In this document: piece after piece, positions 55,756 to 64,000 of the stretch
Layout: the number at the start of each line of letters is the position of its first letter
Position numbering within the stretch: the first letter of the stretch is position 1
NCBI RefSeq assembly: GCF_003987495.1
Contig: NZ_NGJU01000005.1
Coordinates: 62,001-126,000, forward strand
Direction: 5' to 3'
DNA length: 64,000 bases
Origin: Vagococcus salmoninarum
Lineage (GTDB): Bacteria; Bacillota; Bacilli; Lactobacillales; Vagococcaceae
Notes under the pieces: model-generated
The model's database searches: none
Told to the model about the DNA's origin: nothing
What the model saw: the letters and a program-made list of their open reading frames with translations, nothing else
Program-made: the position numbers and the translations under genes

Positions 55756-58700
55756 TTACTTACTAAGCATTTCTAAGAGTAAATCTCCTGAAAGGATACT
55801 TTCACCATCAGTGACATGGACTGTTTTGATTTCACCATCAAAACTAGCTTGAATTGTCGTTTCCATCTTCATCGCTTCAGTTACTAATAAAGGATCACCT
55901 TTTTTAACTTGGTCGCCTTTTTTGACGAGGACTTCTAAAACAGAACCTGACATCGTCGCACCAACATGTTCACGTTTCGTTGGCTCAGCTTTTTGTTTAA
56001 CCGTAATTAATGATTTGATGTTACTGTCTTTAATTAAGATTTCTCGACGTTGGCCATTGAAAGTAAAGAAGAGAATTCGCTTGCCTTCTAAGTCTGGTTC
56101 GCCGACTTGATCTAAAGTAATAATTAAGGTCTTACCTTTTTCAATTTCTAAGTGAATTGTCTCGTTTGGTCGCATTCCATAAAAGAAGGTCGGTGTATCT
56201 AGTAACGTGACATCACCAAATTCTTGATACATTTTTGTATAGTCTAAGAAGACTTGAGGATACATTAAGTAGCTTAAGACTTCTTCTTGTTGGGGTTGGC
56301 GACCAATTAAAGCCCCTAGTTCCGTGGCAACTGCTTTAAAATCAACAGCTTTCGCTAATGACCCTGGTCGTACCGTGATTGCCGGTTTTCCTTTTAAAAT
56401 AAGTGTTTTAAGTTTTTCTGGGAAGCCACCTGTGGGCTGTCCTAAATTACCTTGGAAAAGATTGACAACAGACTCTGGGAAACTCAAGGTTTCTCCTCGT
56501 TCATAGACATCTGCTTCGCTTAACTCATTTTGAACCATAAACAAGGCCATGTCACCAACAACTTTCGATGAAGGCGTGACTTTGACAATATCACCAAACA
56601 TTTGGTTAACGACAGCATACATCTTCTTAACATCATCCCACTGATCACTTAAACCAACGGCTTTCGCTTGTTGTTGTAAGTTAGAATATTGGCCACCAGG
56701 CATTTCATGGGAATAAACTTCTGTTTGCGGGGCACTGACACCATTTTCAAAAGGATGGTAGAAACTCCGAACACTTTCCCAGTAATGATTGACCTTTTGG
56801 ACATTCTCAATATTAATATCTGGGGTTCTCGCACCATTAACTAGAGCATAGTATAAACTACTCATACTCGGCTGACTGGTAGCACTACTCATGGCACTTA
56901 AGGCCACATCGACAATATCAACACCGGCTTTTGTGGCTGCTGAATAAGTGATAATGCCATTGCCACTCGTGTCATGAGTATGTAAATGAATCGGTAAATC
57001 TACTGTGGCTTTTAATTCACCTATTAAACGATAAGCGGCTTGTGGTTTTAATAAGCCAGCCATATCTTTAATGGCAATAATATGAGCACCCATTTTTTGA
57101 AGCTCTAAGGCCATCTCTTTGTAATATTGGACATTGTATTTCGCTCTGCTAGGATCATTAATATCACCGGTATAACAAATCGCCGCTTCGGCAATTTTAC
57201 CAGTGTCTCGGACTACTTGAATACTTTTTTCCATTTGTGGCAACCAGTTTAAGCTATCAAAAATTCTGAAGACATCAATGCCTTGACGAGCCGATTCTTT
57301 AATAAACTCTTCAATCACATTGTCTGGGTAGTTTTGATAACCAACGGCATTGGAGCCACGGAACAACATTTGCAGTAAAGTATTAGGCATTTGCTCTCGT
57401 AATTGACGGAGACGAACCCAAGGGTCTTCATTTAAGAAACGGTAAGCCACGTCAAAGGTCGCGCCACCCCACATCTCACTTGAGAATAACTCAGGTATGG
57501 CTTCCTCGGTCAGCTTGGCGATTTTTTGCATGTTTTGAGTTCTCACCCGGGTTGCTAACAAACTTTGATGAGCATCACGGAAAGTCGTATCAGTTAGTAA
57601 GACATTTTCTTGCTTCCCGATCCATTTAACAACACCGTCGGCACCCTTTTGATCTAAGACATTTTTAGCAGTAATTAATTCTTGTCTAAGAATTTTTTTC
57701 GGTAAACTAGCTGCTTCAAAGAAACGTTTCTCTTCTTTGCCAACTCCTGGAAAACCATTAACAGTGACCCCGCCAATGTATTTCAAGGTTTTGTTTCCAG
57801 CGTCACCTAGTGATTTAAAATCAAATAAACTTGAAGTATTATCAATAAACGTCGTTGTCGCAGCGCCTGATTTAAAGGTCGGGTGATTAATTACATTAGC
57901 TAAAAAGGCTACATTAGTTTTGACACCGCGAATTCTAAATTCTTTTAAGGCTCGTCGCATCCGATTAACACTTTTATCAAAGTCCGTTCCAAAAGTACAA
58001 ACTTTAACTAAGAGTGAATCAAAGTGCGGCGTCACACTTGAACCAACATAAGCATTGCCCATGTCTAACCGGACGCCTAAACCACCTGGCGAACGGTAAG
58101 TATCAATAGTTCCCGTATCTGGCATAAAGTCATTTTGGGGATCTTCCGTCGTAATCCGACATTGAATCGCTGTTCCCCTTAGTTGGATATCTGCTTGTAA
58201 CGGAATGCCAATGTCTTGATGTAAATCTTGACCTGAGGCAATTAGTAACTGACTGACAACAATGTCAATATCCGTGACTAATTCAGTAATCGTATGTTCC
58301 ACTTGGACTCGTGGGTTAACTTCGATAAAGTAATAGTTATCCCCTTCGACTAAAAATTCCACGGTTCCAGCATTAATATAGCCTACATGTGACATTAGCT
58401 GAACAGCAGCACCACAAATTTCTTGGCGGAAGTCTTCACTCATTGAGACACAAGGTGCCACTTCAACAACTTTTTGGTGACGTCGTTGAACAGAGCAATC
58501 CCGTTCAAATAAATGGATCACGTTGCCGTGAGTGTCCCCTAAAATTTGGACTTCAATATGTTTTGGGTTTAAGATGTAACGTTCGACATACACTTCATCA
58601 TTACCAAAAGCTGCTTTGGCTTCACTTTTAGCTCTAACAAAGCCATCCCGCGCTTCAACTTCATTATGAGCGACCCGCATGCCCCGACCACCGCCACCTA

Positions 58701-59181
58701 AGGCTGCTTTGATCATAATCGGATAACCATAAGTGTCTGCAAAGGCTAAAACACCTTCAATTGTCGGCACTGGTCCATCTGAGCCTGGAATAGAAGCGAT
58801 GCCCGCAGCAATAGCCGCTTCTTTCGCTTTAATTTTATCGCCAAAAATATCTAAGTGATGAGGGCTTGGTCCAATAAAGATTAGCCCTTCTTCTTGACAT
58901 CGTTTGGCAAATTGTAAGTTTTCTGATAAAAAGCCATAACCAGGGTGAATCCCGTCAACCCCAGCCTCTTTAGCAATTCTAATAATATCTTCAATATCCA
59001 GGTAGGCATCTATTGGTTTTTTCCCTGAACCAACTAAGTATGCTTCATCAGCTTTAAAACGATGCATTGAACTCTCATCTTCTAAGGCGTAAATCCCAAC
59101 TGTCCGAATATTTAATTCCGTACAGGCACGAAACACCCGAATTGCGATTTCTCCACGGTTAGCTACTAAGACTTTTTTCAT
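55756..59181 (-). CDS. pyc: Pyruvate carboxylase
   Basis: Biotin enzyme of 1141 residues that makes oxaloacetate from pyruvate. Biotin carboxylase spans about 1-450 (MIKAALGGGGRGMRVA; FIEVNPRVQVEHTITE), carboxyltransferase about 530-810 (LLTDTTFRDAHQSLLATRVR; IAIKDMAGLLKP), allosteric region to about 1000, and the biotinyl domain with EAMKMET (Lys1105). Length is full. It lies between ftsW and the ylb genes. Confidence 0.97.
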   Translation of the reverse strand: MKKVLVANRGEIAIRVFRACTELNIRTVGIYALEDESSMHRFKADEAYLVGSGKKPIDAYLDIEDIIRIAKEAGVDGIHPGYGFLSENLQFAKRCQEEGLIFIGPSPHHLDIFGDKIKAKEAAIAAGIASIPGSDGPVPTIEGVLAFADTYGYPIMIKAALGGGGRGMRVAHNEVEARDGFVRAKSEAKAAFGNDEVYVERYILNPKHIEVQILGDTHGNVIHLFERDCSVQRRHQKVVEVAPCVSMSEDFRQEICGAAVQLMSHVGYINAGTVEFLVEGDNYYFIEVNPRVQVEHTITELVTDIDIVVSQLLIASGQDLHQDIGIPLQADIQLRGTAIQCRITTEDPQNDFMPDTGTIDTYRSPGGLGVRLDMGNAYVGSSVTPHFDSLLVKVCTFGTDFDKSVNRMRRALKEFRIRGVKTNVAFLANVINHPTFKSGAATTTFIDNTSSLFDFKSLGDAGNKTLKYIGGVTVNGFPGVGKEEKRFFEAASLPKKILRQELITAKNVLDQKGADGVVKWIGKQENVLLTDTTFRDAHQSLLATRVRTQNMQKIAKLTEEAIPELFSSEMWGGATFDVAYRFLNEDPWVRLRQLREQMPNTLLQMLFRGSNAVGYQNYPDNVIEEFIKESARQGIDVFRIFDSLNWLPQMEKSIQVVRDTGKIAEAAICYTGDINDPSRAKYNVQYYKEMALELQKMGAHIIAIKDMAGLLKPQAAYRLIGELKATVDLPIHLHTHDTSGNGIITYSAATKAGVDIVDVALSAMSSATSQPSMSSLYYALVNGARTPDINIENVQKVNHYWESVRSFYHPFENGVSAPQTEVYSHEMPGGQYSNLQQQAKAVGLSDQWDDVKKMYAVVNQMFGDIVKVTPSSKVVGDMALFMVQNELSEADVYERGETLSFPESVVNLFQGNLGQPTGGFPEKLKTLILKGKPAITVRPGSLAKAVDFKAVATELGALIGRQPQQEEVLSYLMYPQVFLDYTKMYQEFGDVTLLDTPTFFYGMRPNETIHLEIEKGKTLIITLDQVGEPDLEGKRILFFTFNGQRREILIKDSNIKSLITVKQKAEPTKREHVGATMSGSVLEVLVKKGDQVKKGDPLLVTEAMKMETTIQASFDGEIKTVHVTDGESILSGDLLLEMLSK

Positions 59182-59212
59182 ACTTTTCCCACCTTCATCA
59201 TTTTTTCACTTC

Positions 59213-60430
59213 TTATACCGGCAATTCGATTATTTCAGCTTTTAAAGTTGCTGCTTGGTGGTGTCTTTTTCTTAACTCATCGGCCCGAATATTTAAAACA
59301 AAGCCGATACTAATTGATAACGTTAACAGACTTGAGCCGCCTTGACTTAAGAAAGGAAAAGTCACCCCTGTTAGTGGGATAATTCCCGTGATTCCACCAA
59401 TATTAACGAAAGTTTGAATTAATAACATGCCGCCGATCCCTAAGCACATCAATGAATTAAAACTCGTTGTCGCTTTAATCCCTACCATAATAATTCTTAA
59501 AGTTAAAAATAGTAATATCCCTAATAAAAGGATTCCCACAAGGAGACCCATTTCTTCTAAAATAATTGAAAACATAAAATCTGAATGAGCTTCTGGTAAA
59601 AAGCCTTTCTTTTGAATACTGTTGCCTAAGCCTTTACCGAACCAACCACCACTATAAATAGCATAATAGGAGTTGACCATTTGATGACCTAAATTATAGA
59701 CATCACGGAATGGATCTTGATACGAAGCAAAACGTCCATAGACATGAGAAAAATTAGCCGGATACCAACTTTCAGGAATTAAGGCTAAGAGTTGGATAAC
59801 TGCCACACTAAAAAAGACACCACCGCCACCAATTACTAAAGCATAGATATAACTAACACCACTTGCTAACACAACAACTGATGCGATTAAGACAAGAATT
59901 GCCGCCCCACCAGTATCTGGTTGTATTAAGACTAAGCCAATGAGTAAACCGACTAAGAGTAATGGCTTTAGTGTCGCTTTTTTAAAATCTTTGACGATAC
60001 CATCTTGCCGTCTAGCAAAAATATATGATAAATACCAAATAATCATAATCTTTAAAAATTCTGCTGGTTGAATACTGCCTAAAGGCCCCATTTTTATCCA
60101 ACCTCGGGCCCCATTAAGTTCTGTTCCTAAAGGAGTAAATCGCGTTAGTAAAAGTAAGACACTAATCACGAAAATCCCAAACATAATAAATTGTTTATTT
60201 TGAAAAACTTTTGTTTTCATTTTATAAATAAACGCGATTAAAATCAGACTAATTATTAAAAATGCCGCTTCTTTTATCGCATCTGACCCTGCTGGTTTCG
60301 GATATAATTGATTCACTAAACGGTAAGAACTGGCACTGTATGCCATAATCACACCAAATACCGATAGTACTAAATAAGGGATTAAGATCCCGTAATCCAT
60401 GTAATAAAACTTTTTAGCCTTTTTGGGCAC
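59213..60430 (-). CDS. ftsW: FtsW-type peptidoglycan glycosyltransferase
   Basis: SEDS-family polymerase of 405 residues with about ten membrane helices. Motifs include LTRFTPLGTELNGARGWIKMG, IQPAEFLKIMIIWYLSY, LIQPDTGGAAIL, and FLSQGGSSLLT. The GTG start at 60430 is preceded by AAGGTGAAAGTCA. It lies between ylaN and pyc as in Bacillus (ylaO). Confidence 0.94.
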   Translation of the reverse strand: MPKKAKKFYYMDYGILIPYLVLSVFGVIMAYSASSYRLVNQLYPKPAGSDAIKEAAFLIISLILIAFIYKMKTKVFQNKQFIMFGIFVISVLLLLTRFTPLGTELNGARGWIKMGPLGSIQPAEFLKIMIIWYLSYIFARRQDGIVKDFKKATLKPLLLVGLLIGLVLIQPDTGGAAILVLIASVVVLASGVSYIYALVIGGGGVFFSVAVIQLLALIPESWYPANFSHVYGRFASYQDPFRDVYNLGHQMVNSYYAIYSGGWFGKGLGNSIQKKGFLPEAHSDFMFSIILEEMGLLVGILLLGILLFLTLRIIMVGIKATTSFNSLMCLGIGGMLLIQTFVNIGGITGIIPLTGVTFPFLSQGGSSLLTLSISIGFVLNIRADELRKRHHQAATLKAEIIELPV

Positions 60431-60444
60431 TGACTTTCACCTTC

Positions 60445-60738
60445 CTACTCCACATGACTTTCTTTTTGTTCCTCGTAAACATCGTTGTATACTTTATTTA
60501 ATTCTTGCTCTAACTCAGCTAAGATTTTGTGACCTTCGTGGGTAGTAATAATGCCTAAGCGGACTGCATAATCCACCTGTCTAGAAAAGCCATACATTTG
60601 AGTGTCAACGACTTCCTCAAAGGCTTTACATTGGGCTATACATAAATGATTTCGCTGATTACTTATCAGGCGTCTAATCTTTTTGGCTTCTTCATCTAAA
60701 ACGTCTAAAGCAAATTCTTTCGAAATTTCAGTATCCAT
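60445..60738 (-). CDS. ylaN: YlaN (DUF1507) protein
   Basis: A 97-residue all-helical protein. The conserved core (KKIRRLISNQRNHLCIAQCK and FSRQVDYAVRLGIIT) is clear. Recent work connects YlaN with iron and Fur in other Firmicutes. It starts with GGAGGG upstream and precedes ftsW. Confidence 0.92.
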   Translation of the reverse strand: MDTEISKEFALDVLDEEAKKIRRLISNQRNHLCIAQCKAFEEVVDTQMYGFSRQVDYAVRLGIITTHEGHKILAELEQELNKVYNDVYEEQKESHVE

Positions 60739-60894
60739 GACGGACCCTCCTATCTAATTCACTTATTATAGCACAAAAGCGAACTTTTTTAATAGTATCG
60801 AAAGAACTTTTCGTGTATTTTAAGTTTTACTTTAGCCTTTTATTATTTACGGATTTTGCTTTCTTTATTAGCTGATTTTTAGCTTTTTTCGTCA

Positions 60895-60923
60895 AAAAAA
60901 GCTCTAGAGAAAACTCTCTAGAG
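60895..60923 (-). terminator. Terminator after sodA
   Basis: Perfect stem GCTCTAGAGA/TCTCTAGAGC with a short A-rich loop at 60901-60923, followed on the minus strand by seven T residues. Confidence 0.9.
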
Positions 60924-60942
60924 CAAGTCTTGCAAAGCTTTA

Positions 60943-61551
60943 TTATTTAGCAGCTGCTAAACGTTTATTAACTTCATCCCAGTTAACAACATTCCAGAAA
61001 GCTTTGATGTATTCAGGGCGAACGTTGCTATATTTTTTATAGTAAGCGTGCTCCCAAACATCTAAACCTAAAATAGGTGTTTTGCCATCTGTTAATGGTG
61101 AATCTTGGTTAGGGGTTGACATGATTTCTAATTTACCATCAGTGACAACTAACCATGCCCAACCTGAACCAAAACGGCCAGTACCGGCTGCAGCAAATTT
61201 TTCTTTAAAGTCAGCAAAGCTACCAAAAGTTGCTTCGATTTCTTCTTTAACTGCTCCTGTTGGTTCGCCACCTGCGTTTGGTGCCATAATTTCCCAGAAG
61301 AAAGTGTGGTTGACATGTCCGCCACCGTTATTTTGAACTGCGCCACGGATATCCGCTGGAACATTCGCTAAATCTGCTACTAACTCTTCAATTGATTTTT
61401 CACCTAATTCAGGATATTTTTCAATCGCTGCGTTTAAGTTAGTTACATATGTATTGTGATGCTTATCATGATGCAAGTGCATTGTTTCCACGTCAATATG
61501 TGGTTCTAAAGCATCATATGCGTAAGGTAATTCTGGTAATGTGTAAGTCAT
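60943..61551 (-). CDS. sodA: Superoxide dismutase, Mn/Fe type
   Basis: A 202-residue metal-dependent dismutase. Ligands and signature are visible: [10 protein letters not shown] (about 27-36), [10 protein letters not shown] (about 77-86) and the [11 protein letters not shown] motif near 165-175. The GSGWAWLVV segment favours manganese. A promoter of the form TTGATT, 17 bases, TACAGT lies near 61597-61625. Confidence 0.96.
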   Translation of the reverse strand: MTYTLPELPYAYDALEPHIDVETMHLHHDKHHNTYVTNLNAAIEKYPELGEKSIEELVADLANVPADIRGAVQNNGGGHVNHTFFWEIMAPNAGGEPTGAVKEEIEATFGSFADFKEKFAAAGTGRFGSGWAWLVVTDGKLEIMSTPNQDSPLTDGKTPILGLDVWEHAYYKKYSNVRPEYIKAFWNVVNWDEVNKRLAAAK

Positions 61552-61775
61552 TCTAATACCTCCAATAAATAGTGTGTTGTTTCTTTCAACACCTTAACTG
61601 TATCATTTCCAACTCTTCTAATCAAAATAAATGCTTGTTAATCGGTCATATAGTCATATTCTTGTGTTTCTATCATAAAAAGATTACAATACCTGTTGTA
61701 ACGAATCCTTAGTGGTTCGCTTGAAAAAATATTCAGAGACAGTCTGAAGGGATTGAATCTGACGAAGGAGTTCAC

Positions 61776-62582
61776 ATGAGTTTATTACAACTATTTAAGG
61801 CAGCATTTGTCAAACCAACTGACTTACTTCAAGGCAAAGATAAGTCTGGTGGCAAAGTTTTTATTTACTTTCTGTTTCTAACGTTAATAATGAGTATTCC
61901 TTTAGGTGTTGAATTAATTAAAGTTGTTGGCACGATGCAAAAAGACGTCACCGCCATTACCGACAAAATGCCTGATTTCTCAACAAAAGATAACCAGCTA
62001 ACTACGGACACTCCCGATAGCGGCTTCATTTATCAAACCGACTATTTAATTTTCACATTTGACCCCGATGGCAAACGTGACCAAGAGGATCTTCAAAACG
62101 ACTTGATTGGTAATGTTATTGGTCTAGGTTTACTAAAAGAAGAAATTATCCTCACTGTTACCGATGATAATTTAATGGGATCACTTTTACCTTCTCGCTT
62201 ACTAAAAATTCCTTACAGTCGTTTCGATAATGGTAACTTGACGAAAGAATGGATTTTAAACAATGTGGCTTCCAATCCAAATTTAGTTAAAATTCTAATC
62301 ATTGCTTTTAGTATCGCTTTGCTACCGATTGCTTTTGATTTACTGCTAACTATTGTCATGATGACTCTTGTCGGTAATTTATTTATTAAAATGCGTCGTA
62401 GTCAACTTAAATTAACTGAGAGTTTTAAAATCATCGTCTTTTCGGCAACTATTCCAGCAATTGTTTCAACTCTTTTATTAACTTTCTTCCCGATGGTTAA
62501 TGCGAGTTTTGTCATGATGTTGATGACCTTGATGATTTATCTCAAAGCTGTGCCGCCAGCTGAAGACAAACCAACTTTATAA
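61776..62582 (+). CDS. DUF1189 membrane protein
   Basis: A 268-residue protein with a first membrane helix at about 28-50, an extracellular region to about 170, and three helices at about 172-260, the DUF1189 layout. The AAGGAG site is six bases before the ATG at 61776. It stands alone, and its role is unknown. Confidence 0.85.
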   Translation: MSLLQLFKAAFVKPTDLLQGKDKSGGKVFIYFLFLTLIMSIPLGVELIKVVGTMQKDVTAITDKMPDFSTKDNQLTTDTPDSGFIYQTDYLIFTFDPDGKRDQEDLQNDLIGNVIGLGLLKEEIILTVTDDNLMGSLLPSRLLKIPYSRFDNGNLTKEWILNNVASNPNLVKILIIAFSIALLPIAFDLLLTIVMMTLVGNLFIKMRRSQLKLTESFKIIVFSATIPAIVSTLLLTFFPMVNASFVMMLMTLMIYLKAVPPAEDKPTL

Positions 62583-62586
62583 AAAA

Positions 62587-62619
62587 TAAAAACTAGCTGT
62601 CTCGCAGCTAGTTTTTTTG
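62587..62619 (+). terminator. Terminator after the DUF1189 gene
   Basis: Perfect stem AAAACTAGCTG/CAGCTAGTTTT with a five-base loop, followed by T residues. Confidence 0.9.
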
Positions 62620-62683
62620 TATTCTTTTATGTTTTTAACAAAGTTTGTTACAATGTAATCAGACTTATTCGAAGGAGGATTTT

Positions 62684-63643
62684 ATGACTAAACCACTTTT
62701 ACTCATTTTTCCAAAATTAACAGCTGAAGAACTAGCCTTAATTGAACCATTAACTACAAACTATCAGCTGATTACTACCGAGGCCATCACAGCTGAAACA
62801 CCCCTTGATCAAATTGAAATCACTTTAGGGTGGCAGTCTGAGCTGGGGAATCAACTTTTAGACTCCCCTACAAGTCAGTTGAAATGGATCCAAGCTTATT
62901 CAGCTGGCGTTGACTATTTTGACTTAAAAAGACTTCAAGAAAAAAATATTTTGCTATCTAATGCTAGTGGTGTTCATGGTATACCAATTACTGAATCAGT
63001 CATTGGCATGTTACTAGGTTATTACCGTGGCTTATTCACTGCAACTTTAGATCAACAACAACGGGCTTGGAATAAACACCCTAATTTAAGCGAAATCGCT
63101 AATAAAAAAGTCTTGATTGTTGGTACTGGTGAAATCGGTCGCAAATTAGCCCAAGTCTTAAGTGTCTTCGAGCTTGAAGTATATGGTATCAATCGATCAG
63201 GTTATTCTTTGCCAAACTTTCTTGAAACTTATCCCCAAGACGAAATTAACGACGTCTTGCCATTGATGGACATCGTGATCAACATCTTACCTTTAACGAG
63301 TCAAACGACGCACTTCTACGATGCTGAACGTTTTGCTTACATGAAAGACGGGGTCGTCTTTATTAATGTCGGACGGGGACCTTCAGTTGATTCTAAGGCC
63401 TTATATGACAACTGTTTGAGTGAAAAAATTGCCTTTGCAGGCATTGATGTTTTTGAAGAAGAGCCATTGCCTCAAACATCCCCTTTATGGGAATTGCCAA
63501 ATTTACTAATCACCCCCCATATTTCAGGGAATACTTTACAATACAACCAACGTTTATTAACCATTTTTGCAAATAATTTAACTTCCTACAATCAAGTTGG
63601 GCAATTGTCCCAAAGTATTGTGGCTTTAGATCTAGGCTACTAA
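62684..63643 (+). CDS. NAD-dependent D-2-hydroxyacid dehydrogenase
   Basis: About 319 residues. The nucleotide fold has VLIVGTGEIGRKLAQVL, and the catalytic triad is in VGRGPSVD (Arg), FEEEPLP (Glu) and TPHISGN (His). Substrate specificity cannot be told. The ATG at 62684 with GAAGGAGG upstream is chosen; the frame is open to 62645. A TACAAT at 62649-62654 is a likely -10. Confidence 0.9.
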   Translation: MTKPLLLIFPKLTAEELALIEPLTTNYQLITTEAITAETPLDQIEITLGWQSELGNQLLDSPTSQLKWIQAYSAGVDYFDLKRLQEKNILLSNASGVHGIPITESVIGMLLGYYRGLFTATLDQQQRAWNKHPNLSEIANKKVLIVGTGEIGRKLAQVLSVFELEVYGINRSGYSLPNFLETYPQDEINDVLPLMDIVINILPLTSQTTHFYDAERFAYMKDGVVFINVGRGPSVDSKALYDNCLSEKIAFAGIDVFEEEPLPQTSPLWELPNLLITPHISGNTLQYNQRLLTIFANNLTSYNQVGQLSQSIVALDLGY

Positions 63644-63664
63644 AATAATTTTAAATTTTTCACA

Positions 63665-63697
63665 AAAAAGAGCACTCCTTAAGGAATGCTCTTTTTG
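63665..63697. terminator. Bidirectional terminator
   Basis: Stem AAAAAGAGCA, one mismatch, TCCTTAAGGA, and TGCTCTTTTT between convergent genes. Confidence 0.88.
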
Positions 63698-63710
63698 CCT
63701 TTTGGCTAGC

Positions 63711-64000
63711 TTAACTGTTAGCAACATAATAATAAGTTGGTTCATCTCTTTGAGCGTCATAGTCCACGCTTAAGTCATAACCGTGAAAGAACCAGTCATC
63801 AATCTCTTCAGCGAAGAAATTAATCCCGCCATCTTTAACCGTCCCTAATGTCTCACGGGAAGGATTAGCGATTTCCATGCCTGTAATAAAACCAGCATGG
63901 ACATTCGTGCTACCACCATATTTTCCAAAAAAGCGAATACTATCGCCTTTTTCTAATTCTAATTCCTCAGTAAACCATTTTGTTGCTTCAGGTGAAATTG
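63711..64000 (-). CDS. HesB/YneR-like protein (5' end outside window)
   Basis: About 95 C-terminal residues are visible, ending in YYYVANS before the stop at 63711. The region with SIRFFGKYGGSTNVHAGF, GGINFFAEEIDDWFF and GYDLSVDYD resembles the HesB-like family typified by Bacillus YneR. No cysteine is present in this part, unlike IscA-type iron-sulphur proteins. The start codon lies beyond 64000. Confidence 0.72.
   Translation of the reverse strand, partial: ISPEATKWFTEELELEKGDSIRFFGKYGGSTNVHAGFITGMEIANPSRETLGTVKDGGINFFAEEIDDWFFHGYDLSVDYDAQRDEPTYYYVANS

Overview
The window looks like a chromosomal segment of a low-GC Gram-positive coccus of the Lactobacillales, most likely Enterococcaceae and close to Vagococcus or Enterococcus. 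The reasons are AT-rich DNA, strong AGGAGG ribosome binding sites, a short SRP RNA beside dnaX, the Bacillus-type gene orders rsmI-yabA-ricT-holB-darA-tmk-recR-ybaB-dnaX and ylaN-ftsW-pyc-ylbC-ylbF-ylbG-rsmD-coaD-ylbL, and several Lactobacillales-type sugar PTS loci. Genus is an inference. I see no tRNA, rRNA, CRISPR, prophage or insertion sequence. Both ends cut a gene: an APC permease at the left and a HesB-like protein at the right.

Layout. 1-1250: 3' truncated amino acid permease. 1387-9184: a sugar-acid cluster read leftward (GntR/HutC regulator, lone PTS EIIC, small membrane protein, MupG-family glycosidase, amidohydrolase/deacetylase, DgaE ammonia-lyase, DgaF aldolase, KdgK kinase). 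9207-13281: a three-gene operon of coiled-coil protein, LysM autolysin and a second coiled-coil protein. 13377-23444: housekeeping block for DNA replication and repair, c-di-AMP sensing, the Ric complex, SRP RNA, tRNA editing and signal peptidase. 23467-33592: mixed single genes, including a PucR-type regulator, a zinc metalloprotease, an Mga-like regulator paired with a diguanylate cyclase, a serine recombinase that has lost its catalytic residues, an azoreductase and an orphan EIIA-Gut homologue without its histidine. 33629-36637: beta-glucoside PTS with LicT antiterminator and RAT/terminator. 36677-40004: Rrf2 regulator and YhgE. 40038-46241: ABC exporter with a tiny leader ORF, fba, pyrG with its CTP-sensing leader, and an aldehyde dehydrogenase. 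46303-51406: MurNAc recycling operon. 51447-60738: ylb/pyc/ftsW block. 60895-64000: sodA, DUF1189 protein, 2-hydroxyacid dehydrogenase and the partial HesB-like gene.

How the parts work together. Two clusters contain MupG-family proteins (DUF871). The one at 46-51 kb is the classical 6-phospho-muropeptide sugar pathway (MurP, MupG, MurQ, MurR). The one at 1-9 kb joins a MupG paralogue to the D-glucosaminate-6-phosphate route (DgaE, DgaF) plus KDG kinase and a deacetylase-like enzyme, which suggests breakdown of an N-acetylated, oxidised amino-sugar glycoside to pyruvate and glyceraldehyde-3-phosphate. That is the best candidate for an undescribed pathway here. Other points of interest are the inactivated recombinase with a 36-bp palindrome beside its gene, the 13-codon Cys-Cys leader peptide before an ABC exporter, the apparent AUU start of the second mupG, matching operators placed inside promoter spacers, and a 12-base motif shared at the transcription starts of fba and the aldehyde dehydrogenase gene.
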